Below, piece by piece: positions 9,321-18,390 of a stretch of DNA of 43,377 nt; the first letter of the stretch is position 1, and each line of letters starts with the position of its first letter. Under the pieces are notes generated by a model. It searched no databases and was not told where the DNA came from. It worked only from the letters and a program-made list of their open reading frames with translations. Source of the DNA: Candidatus Parcubacteria bacterium (GTDB lineage: Bacteria > Patescibacteriota > Patescibacteriia > UBA1558 > GWA2-36-10); the NCBI GenBank assembly GCA_018664825.1, contig JABJNO010000020.1, positions 1 to 43,377 of the forward strand, read 5' to 3'. Position numbers and translations under genes: made by a program.

Positions 9321-9351
9321 TTCGCCAAGATTGGCGTTTTTTTGGTATAAT
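9321..9351 (+). promoter_or_regulatory. Hairpin/T-tract promoter, copy D
   Basis: TTCGCC-N19-TATAAT; CGCCAagatTGGCG hairpin plus T7; ATG 6 nt after the -10. Confidence 0.65.
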
Positions 9352-9357
9352 ATTATT

Positions 9358-10347
9358 ATGAAAAAATATAGAACATTGCTAAGGGAACTGCAGTACAAAA
9401 ACGGTATGTTGTCTATGCTAAAGACAGACATCAAAAAAAGTAAGTTTCCCAAAATAGTCGTACTTCAGACCATAAATAGGTGCAATTGTGCTTGTCTGAT
9501 GTGCCCCTATTCTTATACAGTTGCCAATGAAAATGAAAGTAGAATGTCAGAAGAGACATTTAATAACATCTTGGATCAACTAGAAAAAGAGGACGAATTT
9601 GAGAGTCTTTTTTTCGCATTCCAAAATGAACCATTACTTGATCCGAGGATTATAGAGTGGGCAAAAAAATTTAAAGAAAGATTGCCAAACAAAAGATTAG
9701 AACTTGTCAGCAATGGCAGTATGCTCAAACCGGAGTTGGCAAAAGAAGTTTATAAATATTTTGATTTAGTGCATATTTCTCTAAATGCTTTTAGTGATGA
9801 AAGCTATCAAAAAATATCTCGCACAAAACATTATAAACGGATTTTTGATAATCTGATTAGTGTAGCAACTTTTCCAGAACAACAGAAAAAAACTATAGTT
9901 AGATTTATTTGTCAAAAAGCAAATGTAGATGAAAAAAAAGATTTTTATAATTTTTGGAGAAAGAAGGGCTTTATGGTTTTTGGTTTTGATGTAAACGATA
10001 GGCTCAAAGGAGTTCGAGATTTTGATAATAAAATAAAACTACCCCTAGACACTTCAAAAAAAATAAAAATGTTTGTTTTGAAACATTTGGGAAAGTTGAT
10101 GTTGCCTACTTGCTCGATACCGTTTATATGTGTTTATATAAAGGCTGATGGTGGAGTTGTACAGTGTTTCAATGATTGGAGCAATGAAAATATAATCGAA
10201 AATATAAACGACAAGAAAATCAAAGAAATTTTTCACAATGATAAGTATAAAAAGATAAGAAAGAAATTACTCGCTGATAAATTGGATGACAGTGTGATTT
10301 GTTCAAAGTGTGATTTGTACAGAGAAGGCATCTGGCTCACCGCATAA
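9358..10347 (+). CDS. radical SAM/SPASM protein
   Basis: RCNCACLMCPY CxxxCxxC; C-terminal Cys cluster CSIPFICVYIKADGGVVQCFNDW...CSKCDLY. Confidence 0.88.
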   Translation: MKKYRTLLRELQYKNGMLSMLKTDIKKSKFPKIVVLQTINRCNCACLMCPYSYTVANENESRMSEETFNNILDQLEKEDEFESLFFAFQNEPLLDPRIIEWAKKFKERLPNKRLELVSNGSMLKPELAKEVYKYFDLVHISLNAFSDESYQKISRTKHYKRIFDNLISVATFPEQQKKTIVRFICQKANVDEKKDFYNFWRKKGFMVFGFDVNDRLKGVRDFDNKIKLPLDTSKKIKMFVLKHLGKLMLPTCSIPFICVYIKADGGVVQCFNDWSNENIIENINDKKIKEIFHNDKYKKIRKKLLADKLDDSVICSKCDLYREGIWLTA

Positions 10348-10359
10348 GTTGATTACTTT

Positions 10360-11685
10360 ATGAAGATAGTTTTAATATTACCTAGGGGAGGCATTTATAG
10401 AAGAAAGACAGGGGCCTTTCCTATTTTTATTAGGTATTCGCCGCTTACCCTGCCTTCTTTGGTTTCTCTTTTGCCCAAAGAAATAGATATTGATATCAAA
10501 ACTTATGATGAAGGGGTAGAGGACATAGACAAAGAAAAGATAGAAGCAGACTTGATAGGTATTACTTGTGTCACAGGTGCTGCTCCAAGAGCTTATGCTT
10601 ATGCTGATTATTTTCGCTCTAGGGGTATCAAAGTAGTTATGGGTGGAGTCCATGCGACTTTGTTGCCAGATGAAGCAGCCAAGCATGTAGATGCGGTCAT
10701 CACAGGACTAGCAAATGAAACTTGGCCACAACTCATAAGAGACTTCAAAGCTGGACAGATGAAAAAATTGTACGCAGCCAGCGATGACTTGAGCTATGCA
10801 GGTTGGCCAGACCCAGTCAGAAGTATAAACAAAGGAAAGAAATTTATATCAATCAATAGTATTCAGGCTACCTATGGTTGTACCAATAGGTGTGAATTTT
10901 GCGTGACTCCTTATACCTGCAAGGATTATAAGCACAGGCCCATAGAAGACGTAATAAGGGAGTTAAAGAATATAAGGGGTAAATATGTAGAATTTGTAGA
11001 TCCAAGCCCTATTGAGGACGTAGAGTATGCCAAAAAGCTTTTTAGAGCCATGATTCCTCTCAAGAAAAAATGGGTAGGCTGCGCAACTACGCGTATTGGA
11101 TTTGATGACGAATTGTTAGACTTGGCGACCAAGTCTGGTTGCAAGGGATTGTTGATTGGCTTTGAGTCTGTAACACAAAACAATCTAAATAGAATCAGTA
11201 AAGGATTTAATAAAGCTGACAAATATTATGAGTTGGTTGATAAATTGCACAAGAAACACATTGCTATCATGGGATGTTTTGTTTTTGGCCTAGATACAGA
11301 TCAAAAAGATGTATTCAAAAATACCGTGGATTTTGTAAACAAAGCCAATATTGATTTGCCAAGGTATACGGTCAACACACCTTTTCCTAGTACGGGACTT
11401 TTTGCTAGGATGAAAAAAGAAAATAGATTATTGACCAAATTTTGGGCAATGTATGATGCTCAGCATGTGGTCATCAAGCCAAAAAATATGACAGCAGAAG
11501 AATTGCAAAAAGGACATCATTGGGCTTGGAAAAAAACATATAACTGGAAATTTATTATAAAAAGATTAGCCCACGCCAGGTCTTTTACTGGAGTATTGTT
11601 GTTGGCAAATTATGCCTATCGTCATTATGGTCGGAGTCTACCCAGGTATGATAGAAAAGAAATGGAAAAAGATTTAAAAATATAG
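10360..11685 (+). CDS. B12-binding domain radical SAM protein
   Basis: N-terminal Rossmann-like ADLIGITCVTG...VVMGGVHATLLPDEAA; CTNRCEFC cluster. Confidence 0.9.
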   Translation: MKIVLILPRGGIYRRKTGAFPIFIRYSPLTLPSLVSLLPKEIDIDIKTYDEGVEDIDKEKIEADLIGITCVTGAAPRAYAYADYFRSRGIKVVMGGVHATLLPDEAAKHVDAVITGLANETWPQLIRDFKAGQMKKLYAASDDLSYAGWPDPVRSINKGKKFISINSIQATYGCTNRCEFCVTPYTCKDYKHRPIEDVIRELKNIRGKYVEFVDPSPIEDVEYAKKLFRAMIPLKKKWVGCATTRIGFDDELLDLATKSGCKGLLIGFESVTQNNLNRISKGFNKADKYYELVDKLHKKHIAIMGCFVFGLDTDQKDVFKNTVDFVNKANIDLPRYTVNTPFPSTGLFARMKKENRLLTKFWAMYDAQHVVIKPKNMTAEELQKGHHWAWKKTYNWKFIIKRLAHARSFTGVLLLANYAYRHYGRSLPRYDRKEMEKDLKI

Positions 11686-11694
11686 ACAATAAAG

Positions 11695-13023
11695 ATGAAA
11701 ATAACATTTATAATGCCTTCTGTTGGCAGGAAACTTAAACAAAAAAAATATTTGAAAACATGGCTGATGGAACCATTGGCTATTGCGCAGTTGGCTAGCC
11801 TCACTCCTTCTCATGTAGATGTAGAATTTTTTGATGATCGTTTGGAATTGATTGATTATGAAAACAATGACGCAGATTTGATAGCTATAAATATAGAAAC
11901 CTATACCGCCAGAAGAGCTTATGAGATAGCTAGAAAATTCAAAGAAAAAGGCAAGAAGATTATTATGGGAGGTTTTCACGCAACATTGAATCATGAAGAA
12001 GTATTGGAACATGTGGATTCAGTATTGATTGGAGAAGCTGAAAATATCTGGAAAGATATTATAAAAGATTTTGAAGATGGAAATCTAAAGAAAATTTATA
12101 AAGCAGAACAAAGGCCAAAGCTGGATGGCCTGTCACCAGACAGAAGTATATACAAAGGAAAAGAATACCTCAAACTTGGATTGATCGAGGCTGGGAGAGG
12201 TTGTTATTTTAGCTGCAATTTTTGTTCAGTAACCAATTTTTATAAACATAGCTATACAGCACGACCAGTTGAAGATATTATAAAAGAGGTTAAAGAGCTG
12301 AATTATAGATATTATTTTTTTGTAAACGACAATATTTGTGCTGATTTTGATTATGCCAAGAAACTATTCAAAGCTCTCATCCCCTTGAAGATAAAGTGGA
12401 TAAGCCAGGCAAGTATCAATATATCAAAAGACAAGGAGCTATTGAGGCTAATGAAAGAGAGCGGTTGTATAGGTGTTTTGATAGGCTTTGAGTCTTTGAG
12501 TAAAAGCTCCCTAGAAGACATGGGCAAGCCAGCTATAAATAAAATTAGTACCTATGAAAAAGCCATAGATGACATATATGAGTATGGTATAGGTATATAT
12601 GCTACTTTTGTTTTTGGTTATACAGAAAAGGATGAATATTATTTTGAAAAAACATATGAGTTTGCCAGGAGAAATAAATTTTTATTAGTTGCCTTCAATC
12701 ATTTGGTGCCATTTCCAGGAACACCGCTTTATAAAAAATTGGAAAAAGAAGGTAGATTACTGTATAAAAAATGGTGGTTAGAGCCTCATTTTCGATTTGG
12801 TGATGTAGCATTTAGACCCCAACACATGAGTCCAGAAAAACTGTCTTTCTTGTGTCATGTGTATAGAAAGAAATTTTATAGTTTTTCATCTTTTTGGTAT
12901 AGATTTTTTAATTTTAAAACCAGCTTTAGATCACTGGGCTCAATGTATGTTTTCTTTTTAGTAAATATAATATCAAAGATGGATGTCAGAAAGAGAAAGG
13001 GGCTACCATTGGGAAAAAAGTAA
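11695..13023 (+). CDS. B12-binding domain radical SAM protein
   Basis: IIMGGFHATLNHEE...; RGCYFSCNFCSV cluster. Confidence 0.9.
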   Translation: MKITFIMPSVGRKLKQKKYLKTWLMEPLAIAQLASLTPSHVDVEFFDDRLELIDYENNDADLIAINIETYTARRAYEIARKFKEKGKKIIMGGFHATLNHEEVLEHVDSVLIGEAENIWKDIIKDFEDGNLKKIYKAEQRPKLDGLSPDRSIYKGKEYLKLGLIEAGRGCYFSCNFCSVTNFYKHSYTARPVEDIIKEVKELNYRYYFFVNDNICADFDYAKKLFKALIPLKIKWISQASINISKDKELLRLMKESGCIGVLIGFESLSKSSLEDMGKPAINKISTYEKAIDDIYEYGIGIYATFVFGYTEKDEYYFEKTYEFARRNKFLLVAFNHLVPFPGTPLYKKLEKEGRLLYKKWWLEPHFRFGDVAFRPQHMSPEKLSFLCHVYRKKFYSFSSFWYRFFNFKTSFRSLGSMYVFFLVNIISKMDVRKRKGLPLGKK

Positions 13024-13024
13024 T

Positions 13025-14368
13025 ATGAAGATACTCTTTATCTATCCAGCCATGGGAGTCAAAGAGGACTATAGTGTACAAAATAAAAAAAACACTACAA
13101 AAACTCGCGCCATAGAACCTTTGACTATCGCCACTTTAAGTGGACTTACCCCCAAAGAATGGGATAGGAGTTTTTTTGATGACAGAATAGAAAATATAGA
13201 CTATGACCACGAATGTGATTTGGTGGCTATTACTTCGGAGACCTTTACAGCCAAGCGAGCCTACGAGATTGCGGAGGGTTTTAGAAAGAAAGGAAAAACT
13301 ATTATAATGGGTGGATTTCATCCATCACTTTGTCCAGAAGAAGCTGCTCAGTACGCAGATGCTATAGTCATTGGTGAGGCAGAAGAAATTTGGGCAAAGG
13401 TGTTGTTAGATTTTAAAAAAAATAAACTAGAAAAATTTTATAATACAGAAAGAAGGTCCGACTTGGTTGGTATTAGACCTGATCGATCAATTTTTAAAGA
13501 TAAAAAATATTTTGCCTTATCGTTGGTTGAAACAGGACGTGGCTGTAAATTTGATTGTGAGTTTTGTGCTGTATCATTATTTTTTAAGAAAAAATTTATT
13601 AGGAGACCAATAGACGAAATCATTGACGAGCTAAAGGAGTTGAAAAATAAAACAATTATGTTTGTTGATGACAACATTTGTGCTGACATTCAGACTGCCA
13701 AAAAATTATTTAAAGCTTTGATTCCACTCAAGATAAAATGGGTGAGTCAGGCTAGTATCAATATAGTAAAGGATGAGGAGTTGTTGGATTTAATGAAACA
13801 AAGTGGGTGCCTCGGTCTTTTGATAGGTTTTGAAACTATTCACAAAGAAAACCTAAAAACTATAGGAAAATATCATAATCTCGATGTTGATTATAATGTA
13901 GCTATAAAAAAATTATACAAACGTAAAATTAAGATTTATGCTTCTTTTTTGATGGGTTATGATCAAGATAACGAGCAGACCATAAAAGATACTTTAAAAT
14001 TCGTAATTAAAAATAAATTTTTTATAGCCAGTTTTTATCAGCTTACACCTTTTCCTGGTACGCGCCTTTATAAAAGGTTGATAGCCGAGAAGCGCTTGTT
14101 AAACGAAAAATGGTGGCTAGGTGGTAAAAATTATTTGTATGGCAAGGTTGTTTACAAACCAAGGTTGATCAGTGCTGAAAAATTGTCAGAAGCTTGCTAT
14201 GAAGCTCGTAAAAAGTTTTTTAGTTTTAATTCAATTATTATTAGAGCTAGATATAATTGCGATAGTCCCTTTTCTGCATTTTTATATTTTGCTACAAATT
14301 TTTTGACCAAAAAAGAAGTGAAAGAAAGACAATGGAGAAAATTGGGGAGAAAGGAGTTTCATGGATAA
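13025..14368 (+). CDS. B12-binding domain radical SAM protein
   Basis: IIMGGFHPSLCPEEA...; RGCKFDCEFCAV cluster; close paralog of the preceding gene. Confidence 0.9.
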   Translation: MKILFIYPAMGVKEDYSVQNKKNTTKTRAIEPLTIATLSGLTPKEWDRSFFDDRIENIDYDHECDLVAITSETFTAKRAYEIAEGFRKKGKTIIMGGFHPSLCPEEAAQYADAIVIGEAEEIWAKVLLDFKKNKLEKFYNTERRSDLVGIRPDRSIFKDKKYFALSLVETGRGCKFDCEFCAVSLFFKKKFIRRPIDEIIDELKELKNKTIMFVDDNICADIQTAKKLFKALIPLKIKWVSQASINIVKDEELLDLMKQSGCLGLLIGFETIHKENLKTIGKYHNLDVDYNVAIKKLYKRKIKIYASFLMGYDQDNEQTIKDTLKFVIKNKFFIASFYQLTPFPGTRLYKRLIAEKRLLNEKWWLGGKNYLYGKVVYKPRLISAEKLSEACYEARKKFFSFNSIIIRARYNCDSPFSAFLYFATNFLTKKEVKERQWRKLGRKEFHG

Positions 14369-15446
14369 TTTTAAAGTTGATATAGCAAGGGAGTCAGATG
14401 ATCTAGGAATAAGGACATTGTTGGACAACAATCCTGTTCCTGGTAAAATCTCTCTTCTCTATCAAAAAAATCCAAGTTATTTTCAGGCAAGTGATGTTGC
14501 TAGTAAGTATTCAAATACTATAGTTATAAAAAATAATCAAAAAGATGTCGTAGCTGTCCAGACTACAGCTATCCGGGATTTATATTTGGATAGACAAAAA
14601 AGACAAATAGCTTATCTGAGTAATTTGCGTGTTGATAAAAAATATCAAGGACAAAGAATCCTTAAAGAGGGCTTTGAGTTGTTGAAAAAAATTTATCCCA
14701 AATTTGAAACACCATTTTTATTTTCTACTATCATAGCTGGCAATAGCAAGCTAACTAAAAAAAGAAAAGATGGCCTGCAGTTTGAGTGTTATGGCAATTA
14801 TCATACAAAACTGGTTATTTTGCATAAAAAAAAGAAAAACATTGATGAACGATATAAAATAATTCGTGGATCTAGGGAGCTGCTAGAAGACATAGTTGTT
14901 TTTTTACAAAAAGAGGGTAGTAAAAAAAATCTGTATCCTGTTTTTGATTATAATGATTTTATAAGAGGTGATCTTTTTAAGGATTTTGATATAAAAGATT
15001 TTTATGTTGCCATGGACAATGATGAGATTGTTGGTGTAGTTGGTAAGTGGGATCAAAATAAATTTAAACAAAACACTGTAGTTGAATACAATGGCATTTA
15101 TAAGTATAGAAAAATTTATAATAGTTTGTCTAAGTTTTATAAAATGCCACAACTACCAAAAATTGACGAAACGATAAACTTTGCCTATATAAGTTTTATA
15201 GCTACAAAGGATAATGACCCAAATATTTTTTCTAATTTATTGAAAGCGGTTTACAACGACAATATAGATTCCAAATATTTGTATTTGGCTCTGGGATTAC
15301 ATGAAAATGATCCATTACTAGGGGTTGGCAAAGATTTTAGGTGTATAAATTATACTAGCAAATTATATTTCAATTATTGGCAAAAGCCAGAAATGCTGTA
15401 TAATTTTGATATAGGTATTCCATATATTGAGCTAGCTACATTATGA
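14361..15446 (+). CDS. GNAT-like acyltransferase
   Basis: IAYLSNLRVDKKYQGQRILKEGFELLKK acetyl-CoA-site-like motif; overlaps preceding gene. Confidence 0.7.
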   Translation: MDNFKVDIARESDDLGIRTLLDNNPVPGKISLLYQKNPSYFQASDVASKYSNTIVIKNNQKDVVAVQTTAIRDLYLDRQKRQIAYLSNLRVDKKYQGQRILKEGFELLKKIYPKFETPFLFSTIIAGNSKLTKKRKDGLQFECYGNYHTKLVILHKKKKNIDERYKIIRGSRELLEDIVVFLQKEGSKKNLYPVFDYNDFIRGDLFKDFDIKDFYVAMDNDEIVGVVGKWDQNKFKQNTVVEYNGIYKYRKIYNSLSKFYKMPQLPKIDETINFAYISFIATKDNDPNIFSNLLKAVYNDNIDSKYLYLALGLHENDPLLGVGKDFRCINYTSKLYFNYWQKPEMLYNFDIGIPYIELATL

Positions 15447-16162
15447 AAATAAATACAAGAAAAGCCAAAGATTTGTCCAGTAAACAAAAAGGCACAATGT
15501 TTGCCTTGATGGATAAATATTATAGCAATTTGGACGAGCAAGTTTTTTTGACTGATTTATCAGAAAAGGATGTTATTTTTTTGTTGTTAAATAAAAAAGA
15601 GGAGATTGTAGGTTTTACTAGTTTAAAATTATTTACAAAAAAAGTAGATCAAAAAAATATAGTGGGAGTTTTTTCAGGGGATACAGTCATAGACAAAAAA
15701 TATCGTGGCGGACTAGAATTGCCATATGCTTGGCTAAAATATGCCATGGATCTGAACAAGCACAACGATTTGGTATTTTGGTTTATGTTGTCCAAGGGAT
15801 ATAGGACGTATAGATTGTTACCTAGATTTTTCAAAAACTTTTATCCTCATTATAAAAACAAAACACCCCTAGAGATAAAAAATACAATTGACCTTTTTGC
15901 AACAGATCTTTTTGGAAAAGATTATGATAGTGAAACCAATATCTATAAACCAGCTAAAAACTATAATGTTAAGCTAGGAAAAAAAGAAGTAAATGAAAAA
16001 GTATTAAAAAATCCACACTTAAGATTTTTTGCTACCAAGAATGAGTTTTTTTGGAAGGGAGAAGAATTGGTTTCATATTGTGAAATAAGTAAAAAAAATC
16101 TTAAAGTTTATGCACAACTTTTTTATTGCTTGGGCACAATAAATTTGTTGGAAGTTTATTAA
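15443..16162 (+). CDS. GNAT-like acyltransferase
   Basis: EIVGFTSLKLF...FSGDTVIDKKYRGGLELPYAWLKY; 4-nt overlap with preceding gene. Confidence 0.55.
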   Translation: MKINTRKAKDLSSKQKGTMFALMDKYYSNLDEQVFLTDLSEKDVIFLLLNKKEEIVGFTSLKLFTKKVDQKNIVGVFSGDTVIDKKYRGGLELPYAWLKYAMDLNKHNDLVFWFMLSKGYRTYRLLPRFFKNFYPHYKNKTPLEIKNTIDLFATDLFGKDYDSETNIYKPAKNYNVKLGKKEVNEKVLKNPHLRFFATKNEFFWKGEELVSYCEISKKNLKVYAQLFYCLGTINLLEVY

Positions 16163-16196
16163 AAGCTTATATTAAACTAAATAAGTATTTAAAGAG

Positions 16197-17795
16197 ATGA
16201 AAACTTTATTTGCCAATATTATTTGGTTTTTATCAACCATAAATAATACTATAGCCTATAAATTAGCGGGAGCTAATGTTGTTAAGGTGCAAAAGAAAAT
16301 TCTTTTTGATACCCTGCGTAAAAATGCAGGATCTGCATTTGGGCAGAAGCATAATTTTGCCAACATAAATACCATAAAAGAATGGCAAGAGAGCGTACCT
16401 TTGAGTAGCTACGAAGATTATGAGGAATATGTGGAGCAAATAAAAAAAGGACAAGAAAAGATATTGACAGAGGATAAGATAATTTTACTAGAACCAACCA
16501 GTGGCTCAAGTGGCTCCAACAAACTCATCCCCTATACTGATGATTTACAAAAACAATTTCAAAAAGCTATAGATCCATGGATATTTGATTTGATGACCAA
16601 ACACAAGGGTATTTTGTCAGGAAAGCACTATTGGTCTATCAGTCCAGTTACAAAAGTAAGTGTAGATAGTAAGTTGCCTGTAGGTTTTGCCAGTGATGAA
16701 GAATATTTGGGGACAATAGCCAAACATTTGTTGCGCGCCATAAGACCTGTGCCAAATATAGTGAGAGAGATTGAGGATATAGAATCTTTTTATTATGTTA
16801 GTCTATTTTTCTTATTGAAAGAGAAAAACTTGGTTTTTATTTCTATTTGGCATCCGTCATGGCTTATTATTTTATTATCAAAGTTTGATATCTATGCCAA
16901 GCAACTTTTTCAAGATATTGCCAGGGGAGAATTAAATCCACCAAAGCCTATCAAGGACAGTTTGAAAAAAGAATTATTGTATTTTATAAAACCAGCTCAA
17001 AAGAGAGCCGAAGAGCTGGAGAAAATATTTAATTCAGATGCCCAGGGTGCCTTATATCAAAATATTTGGCCCAAGCTAAAAGTTATTAGTTCTTGGTCTG
17101 ACAAAAATACGGGTTCAACAAATGAACAGTTAAAGAAGATATTTCCGCATGTTTTTTTTCAAGACAAAGGATTGATAGCTACAGAGGCCATTGTATCTTT
17201 TCCAATTATCAATCATCTAGGTAAGCATCTAGCAATCAATTCTCATTTTTTCGAATTTAGGCAGATAGAATTTGATAATATTTATAGTGAGCATAAAAAA
17301 AATAAAGAAATATTGTTGGCGCACCAACTAAAGGAAAATAGTCACTATGAAGTCATAATAACAACTTTTGGGGGACTGTATAGGTATCAATTGGGGGACA
17401 TAATAAAAGTAGTCGGCTTCAAACATGATTTTCCTTTGATTGAGTTTGTTGGTAGGTCAAAGGCAGTGTCTGATGTTTGTGGAGAAAAATTAAACGAGAT
17501 TCATGTTGCTGGAATTTTAAGAGAAATATTTGATGAGTACAATATTTCACCATCTTTTGCTATGTTGGCTCCAAACAAAGAAAATAACAAGTTTTTTTAT
17601 ACTTTATTTTTGGAAATAGATAGTAGTATCCAAAAGTCTCAGGATAATCTAAAAAATTCTTTAGAACTCAAGTTAAAAGAAAACTATCACTATGACAATT
17701 GTATAAAACTAGAGCAATTAGAAAAATCCAGAATTTTTATAATCAAGGATAATGCACATAAAGTATATTTAGAAAAAATGAATTCGTTGGTATAA
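16197..17795 (+). CDS. GH3-family acyl-acid amido synthetase (apparent C-terminal frameshift)
   Basis: LEPTSGSSGSNKLIPYTDDL, SSWSDKNTGST, FFQDKGLIATEAIVSFPI, YRYQLGDIIKVVGF motifs; alternative-frame tail continues to 17872. Confidence 0.85.
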   Translation: MKTLFANIIWFLSTINNTIAYKLAGANVVKVQKKILFDTLRKNAGSAFGQKHNFANINTIKEWQESVPLSSYEDYEEYVEQIKKGQEKILTEDKIILLEPTSGSSGSNKLIPYTDDLQKQFQKAIDPWIFDLMTKHKGILSGKHYWSISPVTKVSVDSKLPVGFASDEEYLGTIAKHLLRAIRPVPNIVREIEDIESFYYVSLFFLLKEKNLVFISIWHPSWLIILLSKFDIYAKQLFQDIARGELNPPKPIKDSLKKELLYFIKPAQKRAEELEKIFNSDAQGALYQNIWPKLKVISSWSDKNTGSTNEQLKKIFPHVFFQDKGLIATEAIVSFPIINHLGKHLAINSHFFEFRQIEFDNIYSEHKKNKEILLAHQLKENSHYEVIITTFGGLYRYQLGDIIKVVGFKHDFPLIEFVGRSKAVSDVCGEKLNEIHVAGILREIFDEYNISPSFAMLAPNKENNKFFYTLFLEIDSSIQKSQDNLKNSLELKLKENYHYDNCIKLEQLEKSRIFIIKDNAHKVYLEKMNSLV

Positions 17796-17872
17796 ATTTG
17801 GGGGACATAAAACCCGTTAGTTTGAGTGCTTACAAAAAATGGAAAGAAACATTTGAGGGTGATTATGTATGA
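17796..17872 (+). other. Out-of-frame C-terminal extension of the GH3 gene
   Basis: Shifted frame encodes NLGDIKPVSLSAYKKWKETFEGDYV* immediately after the GH3 stop. Confidence 0.55.
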
Positions 17873-17906
17873 TGTAATTATTTCAATATATTACTTTAAA
17901 TAAAAA

Positions 17907-17932
17907 ACGAGATGAAGCATCTCGTTTTTTTA
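17907..17932. terminator. Bidirectional terminator
   Basis: aaaaACGAGATgaagCATCTCGTttttttt. Confidence 0.85.
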
Positions 17933-17947
17933 AATTGCTAAATAAAT

Positions 17948-18388
17948 TTAGGCAGACAAAGAGTCTTTGTACTTTGCTGCTATTTCCATAGCCTGCTTGA
18001 TATCTTCTTCGCGCCATCCTGTACCTTTCAAATCAGACATAATCCTTTCTTTACTCATTCCTTTTGTTTCTGATTTTCCAATGTATTCAACCAAGGTTAA
18101 TATTTCGTTTTGGTTGCCTGTTTTAGGTGAATCTTTTTTGTCATCTCCTTGGGTCTTTTTTATAATCTCTTCAATTTTTTTGAGTTTCTTTTCTTCTTTT
18201 TGATCCCATTTGAATATTTTGAATACAATCTCACCCAAAAGAAGGGACAGGGGTACATAGGCTACTAGGGATATTCCGGCTGTACATATAATAGACATCG
18301 CTAAAAATGCAAGTCCTTGTCCTCTCCCAAAGATTGAGGCTAGTATTACTATTACTACGAAACCAGTTAATATTTTTAGTATTTTCAT
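17948..18388 (-). CDS. membrane protein with C-terminal helical (UBA-like) segment
   Basis: Two TM segments, then GTGWREEDIKQAMEIAAKYK. Confidence 0.65.
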   Translation of the reverse strand: MKILKILTGFVVIVILASIFGRGQGLAFLAMSIICTAGISLVAYVPLSLLLGEIVFKIFKWDQKEEKKLKKIEEIIKKTQGDDKKDSPKTGNQNEILTLVEYIGKSETKGMSKERIMSDLKGTGWREEDIKQAMEIAAKYKDSLSA

Positions 18389-18390
18389 AT

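Noticed and set aside
9200-9360. Cobalamin riboswitch upstream of the B12-rSAM operon
   Set aside because: The predicted transcript is leaderless (ATG 6 nt after the -10), leaving no room for a riboswitch.
9358-10347. RiPP system (SPASM maturase with precursor peptide)
   Set aside because: No plausible short precursor ORF seen near the SPASM protein; the neighbouring GNAT/GH3/B12-rSAM genes fit small-molecule chemistry better.
10378-15834. Minus-strand ORFs antisense to the radical SAM/GNAT genes (10378, 10926, 11674, 13136, 13438, 14904, 15649)
   Set aside because: Shadow ORFs without initiation signals; the coding strand is strongly supported by motifs.
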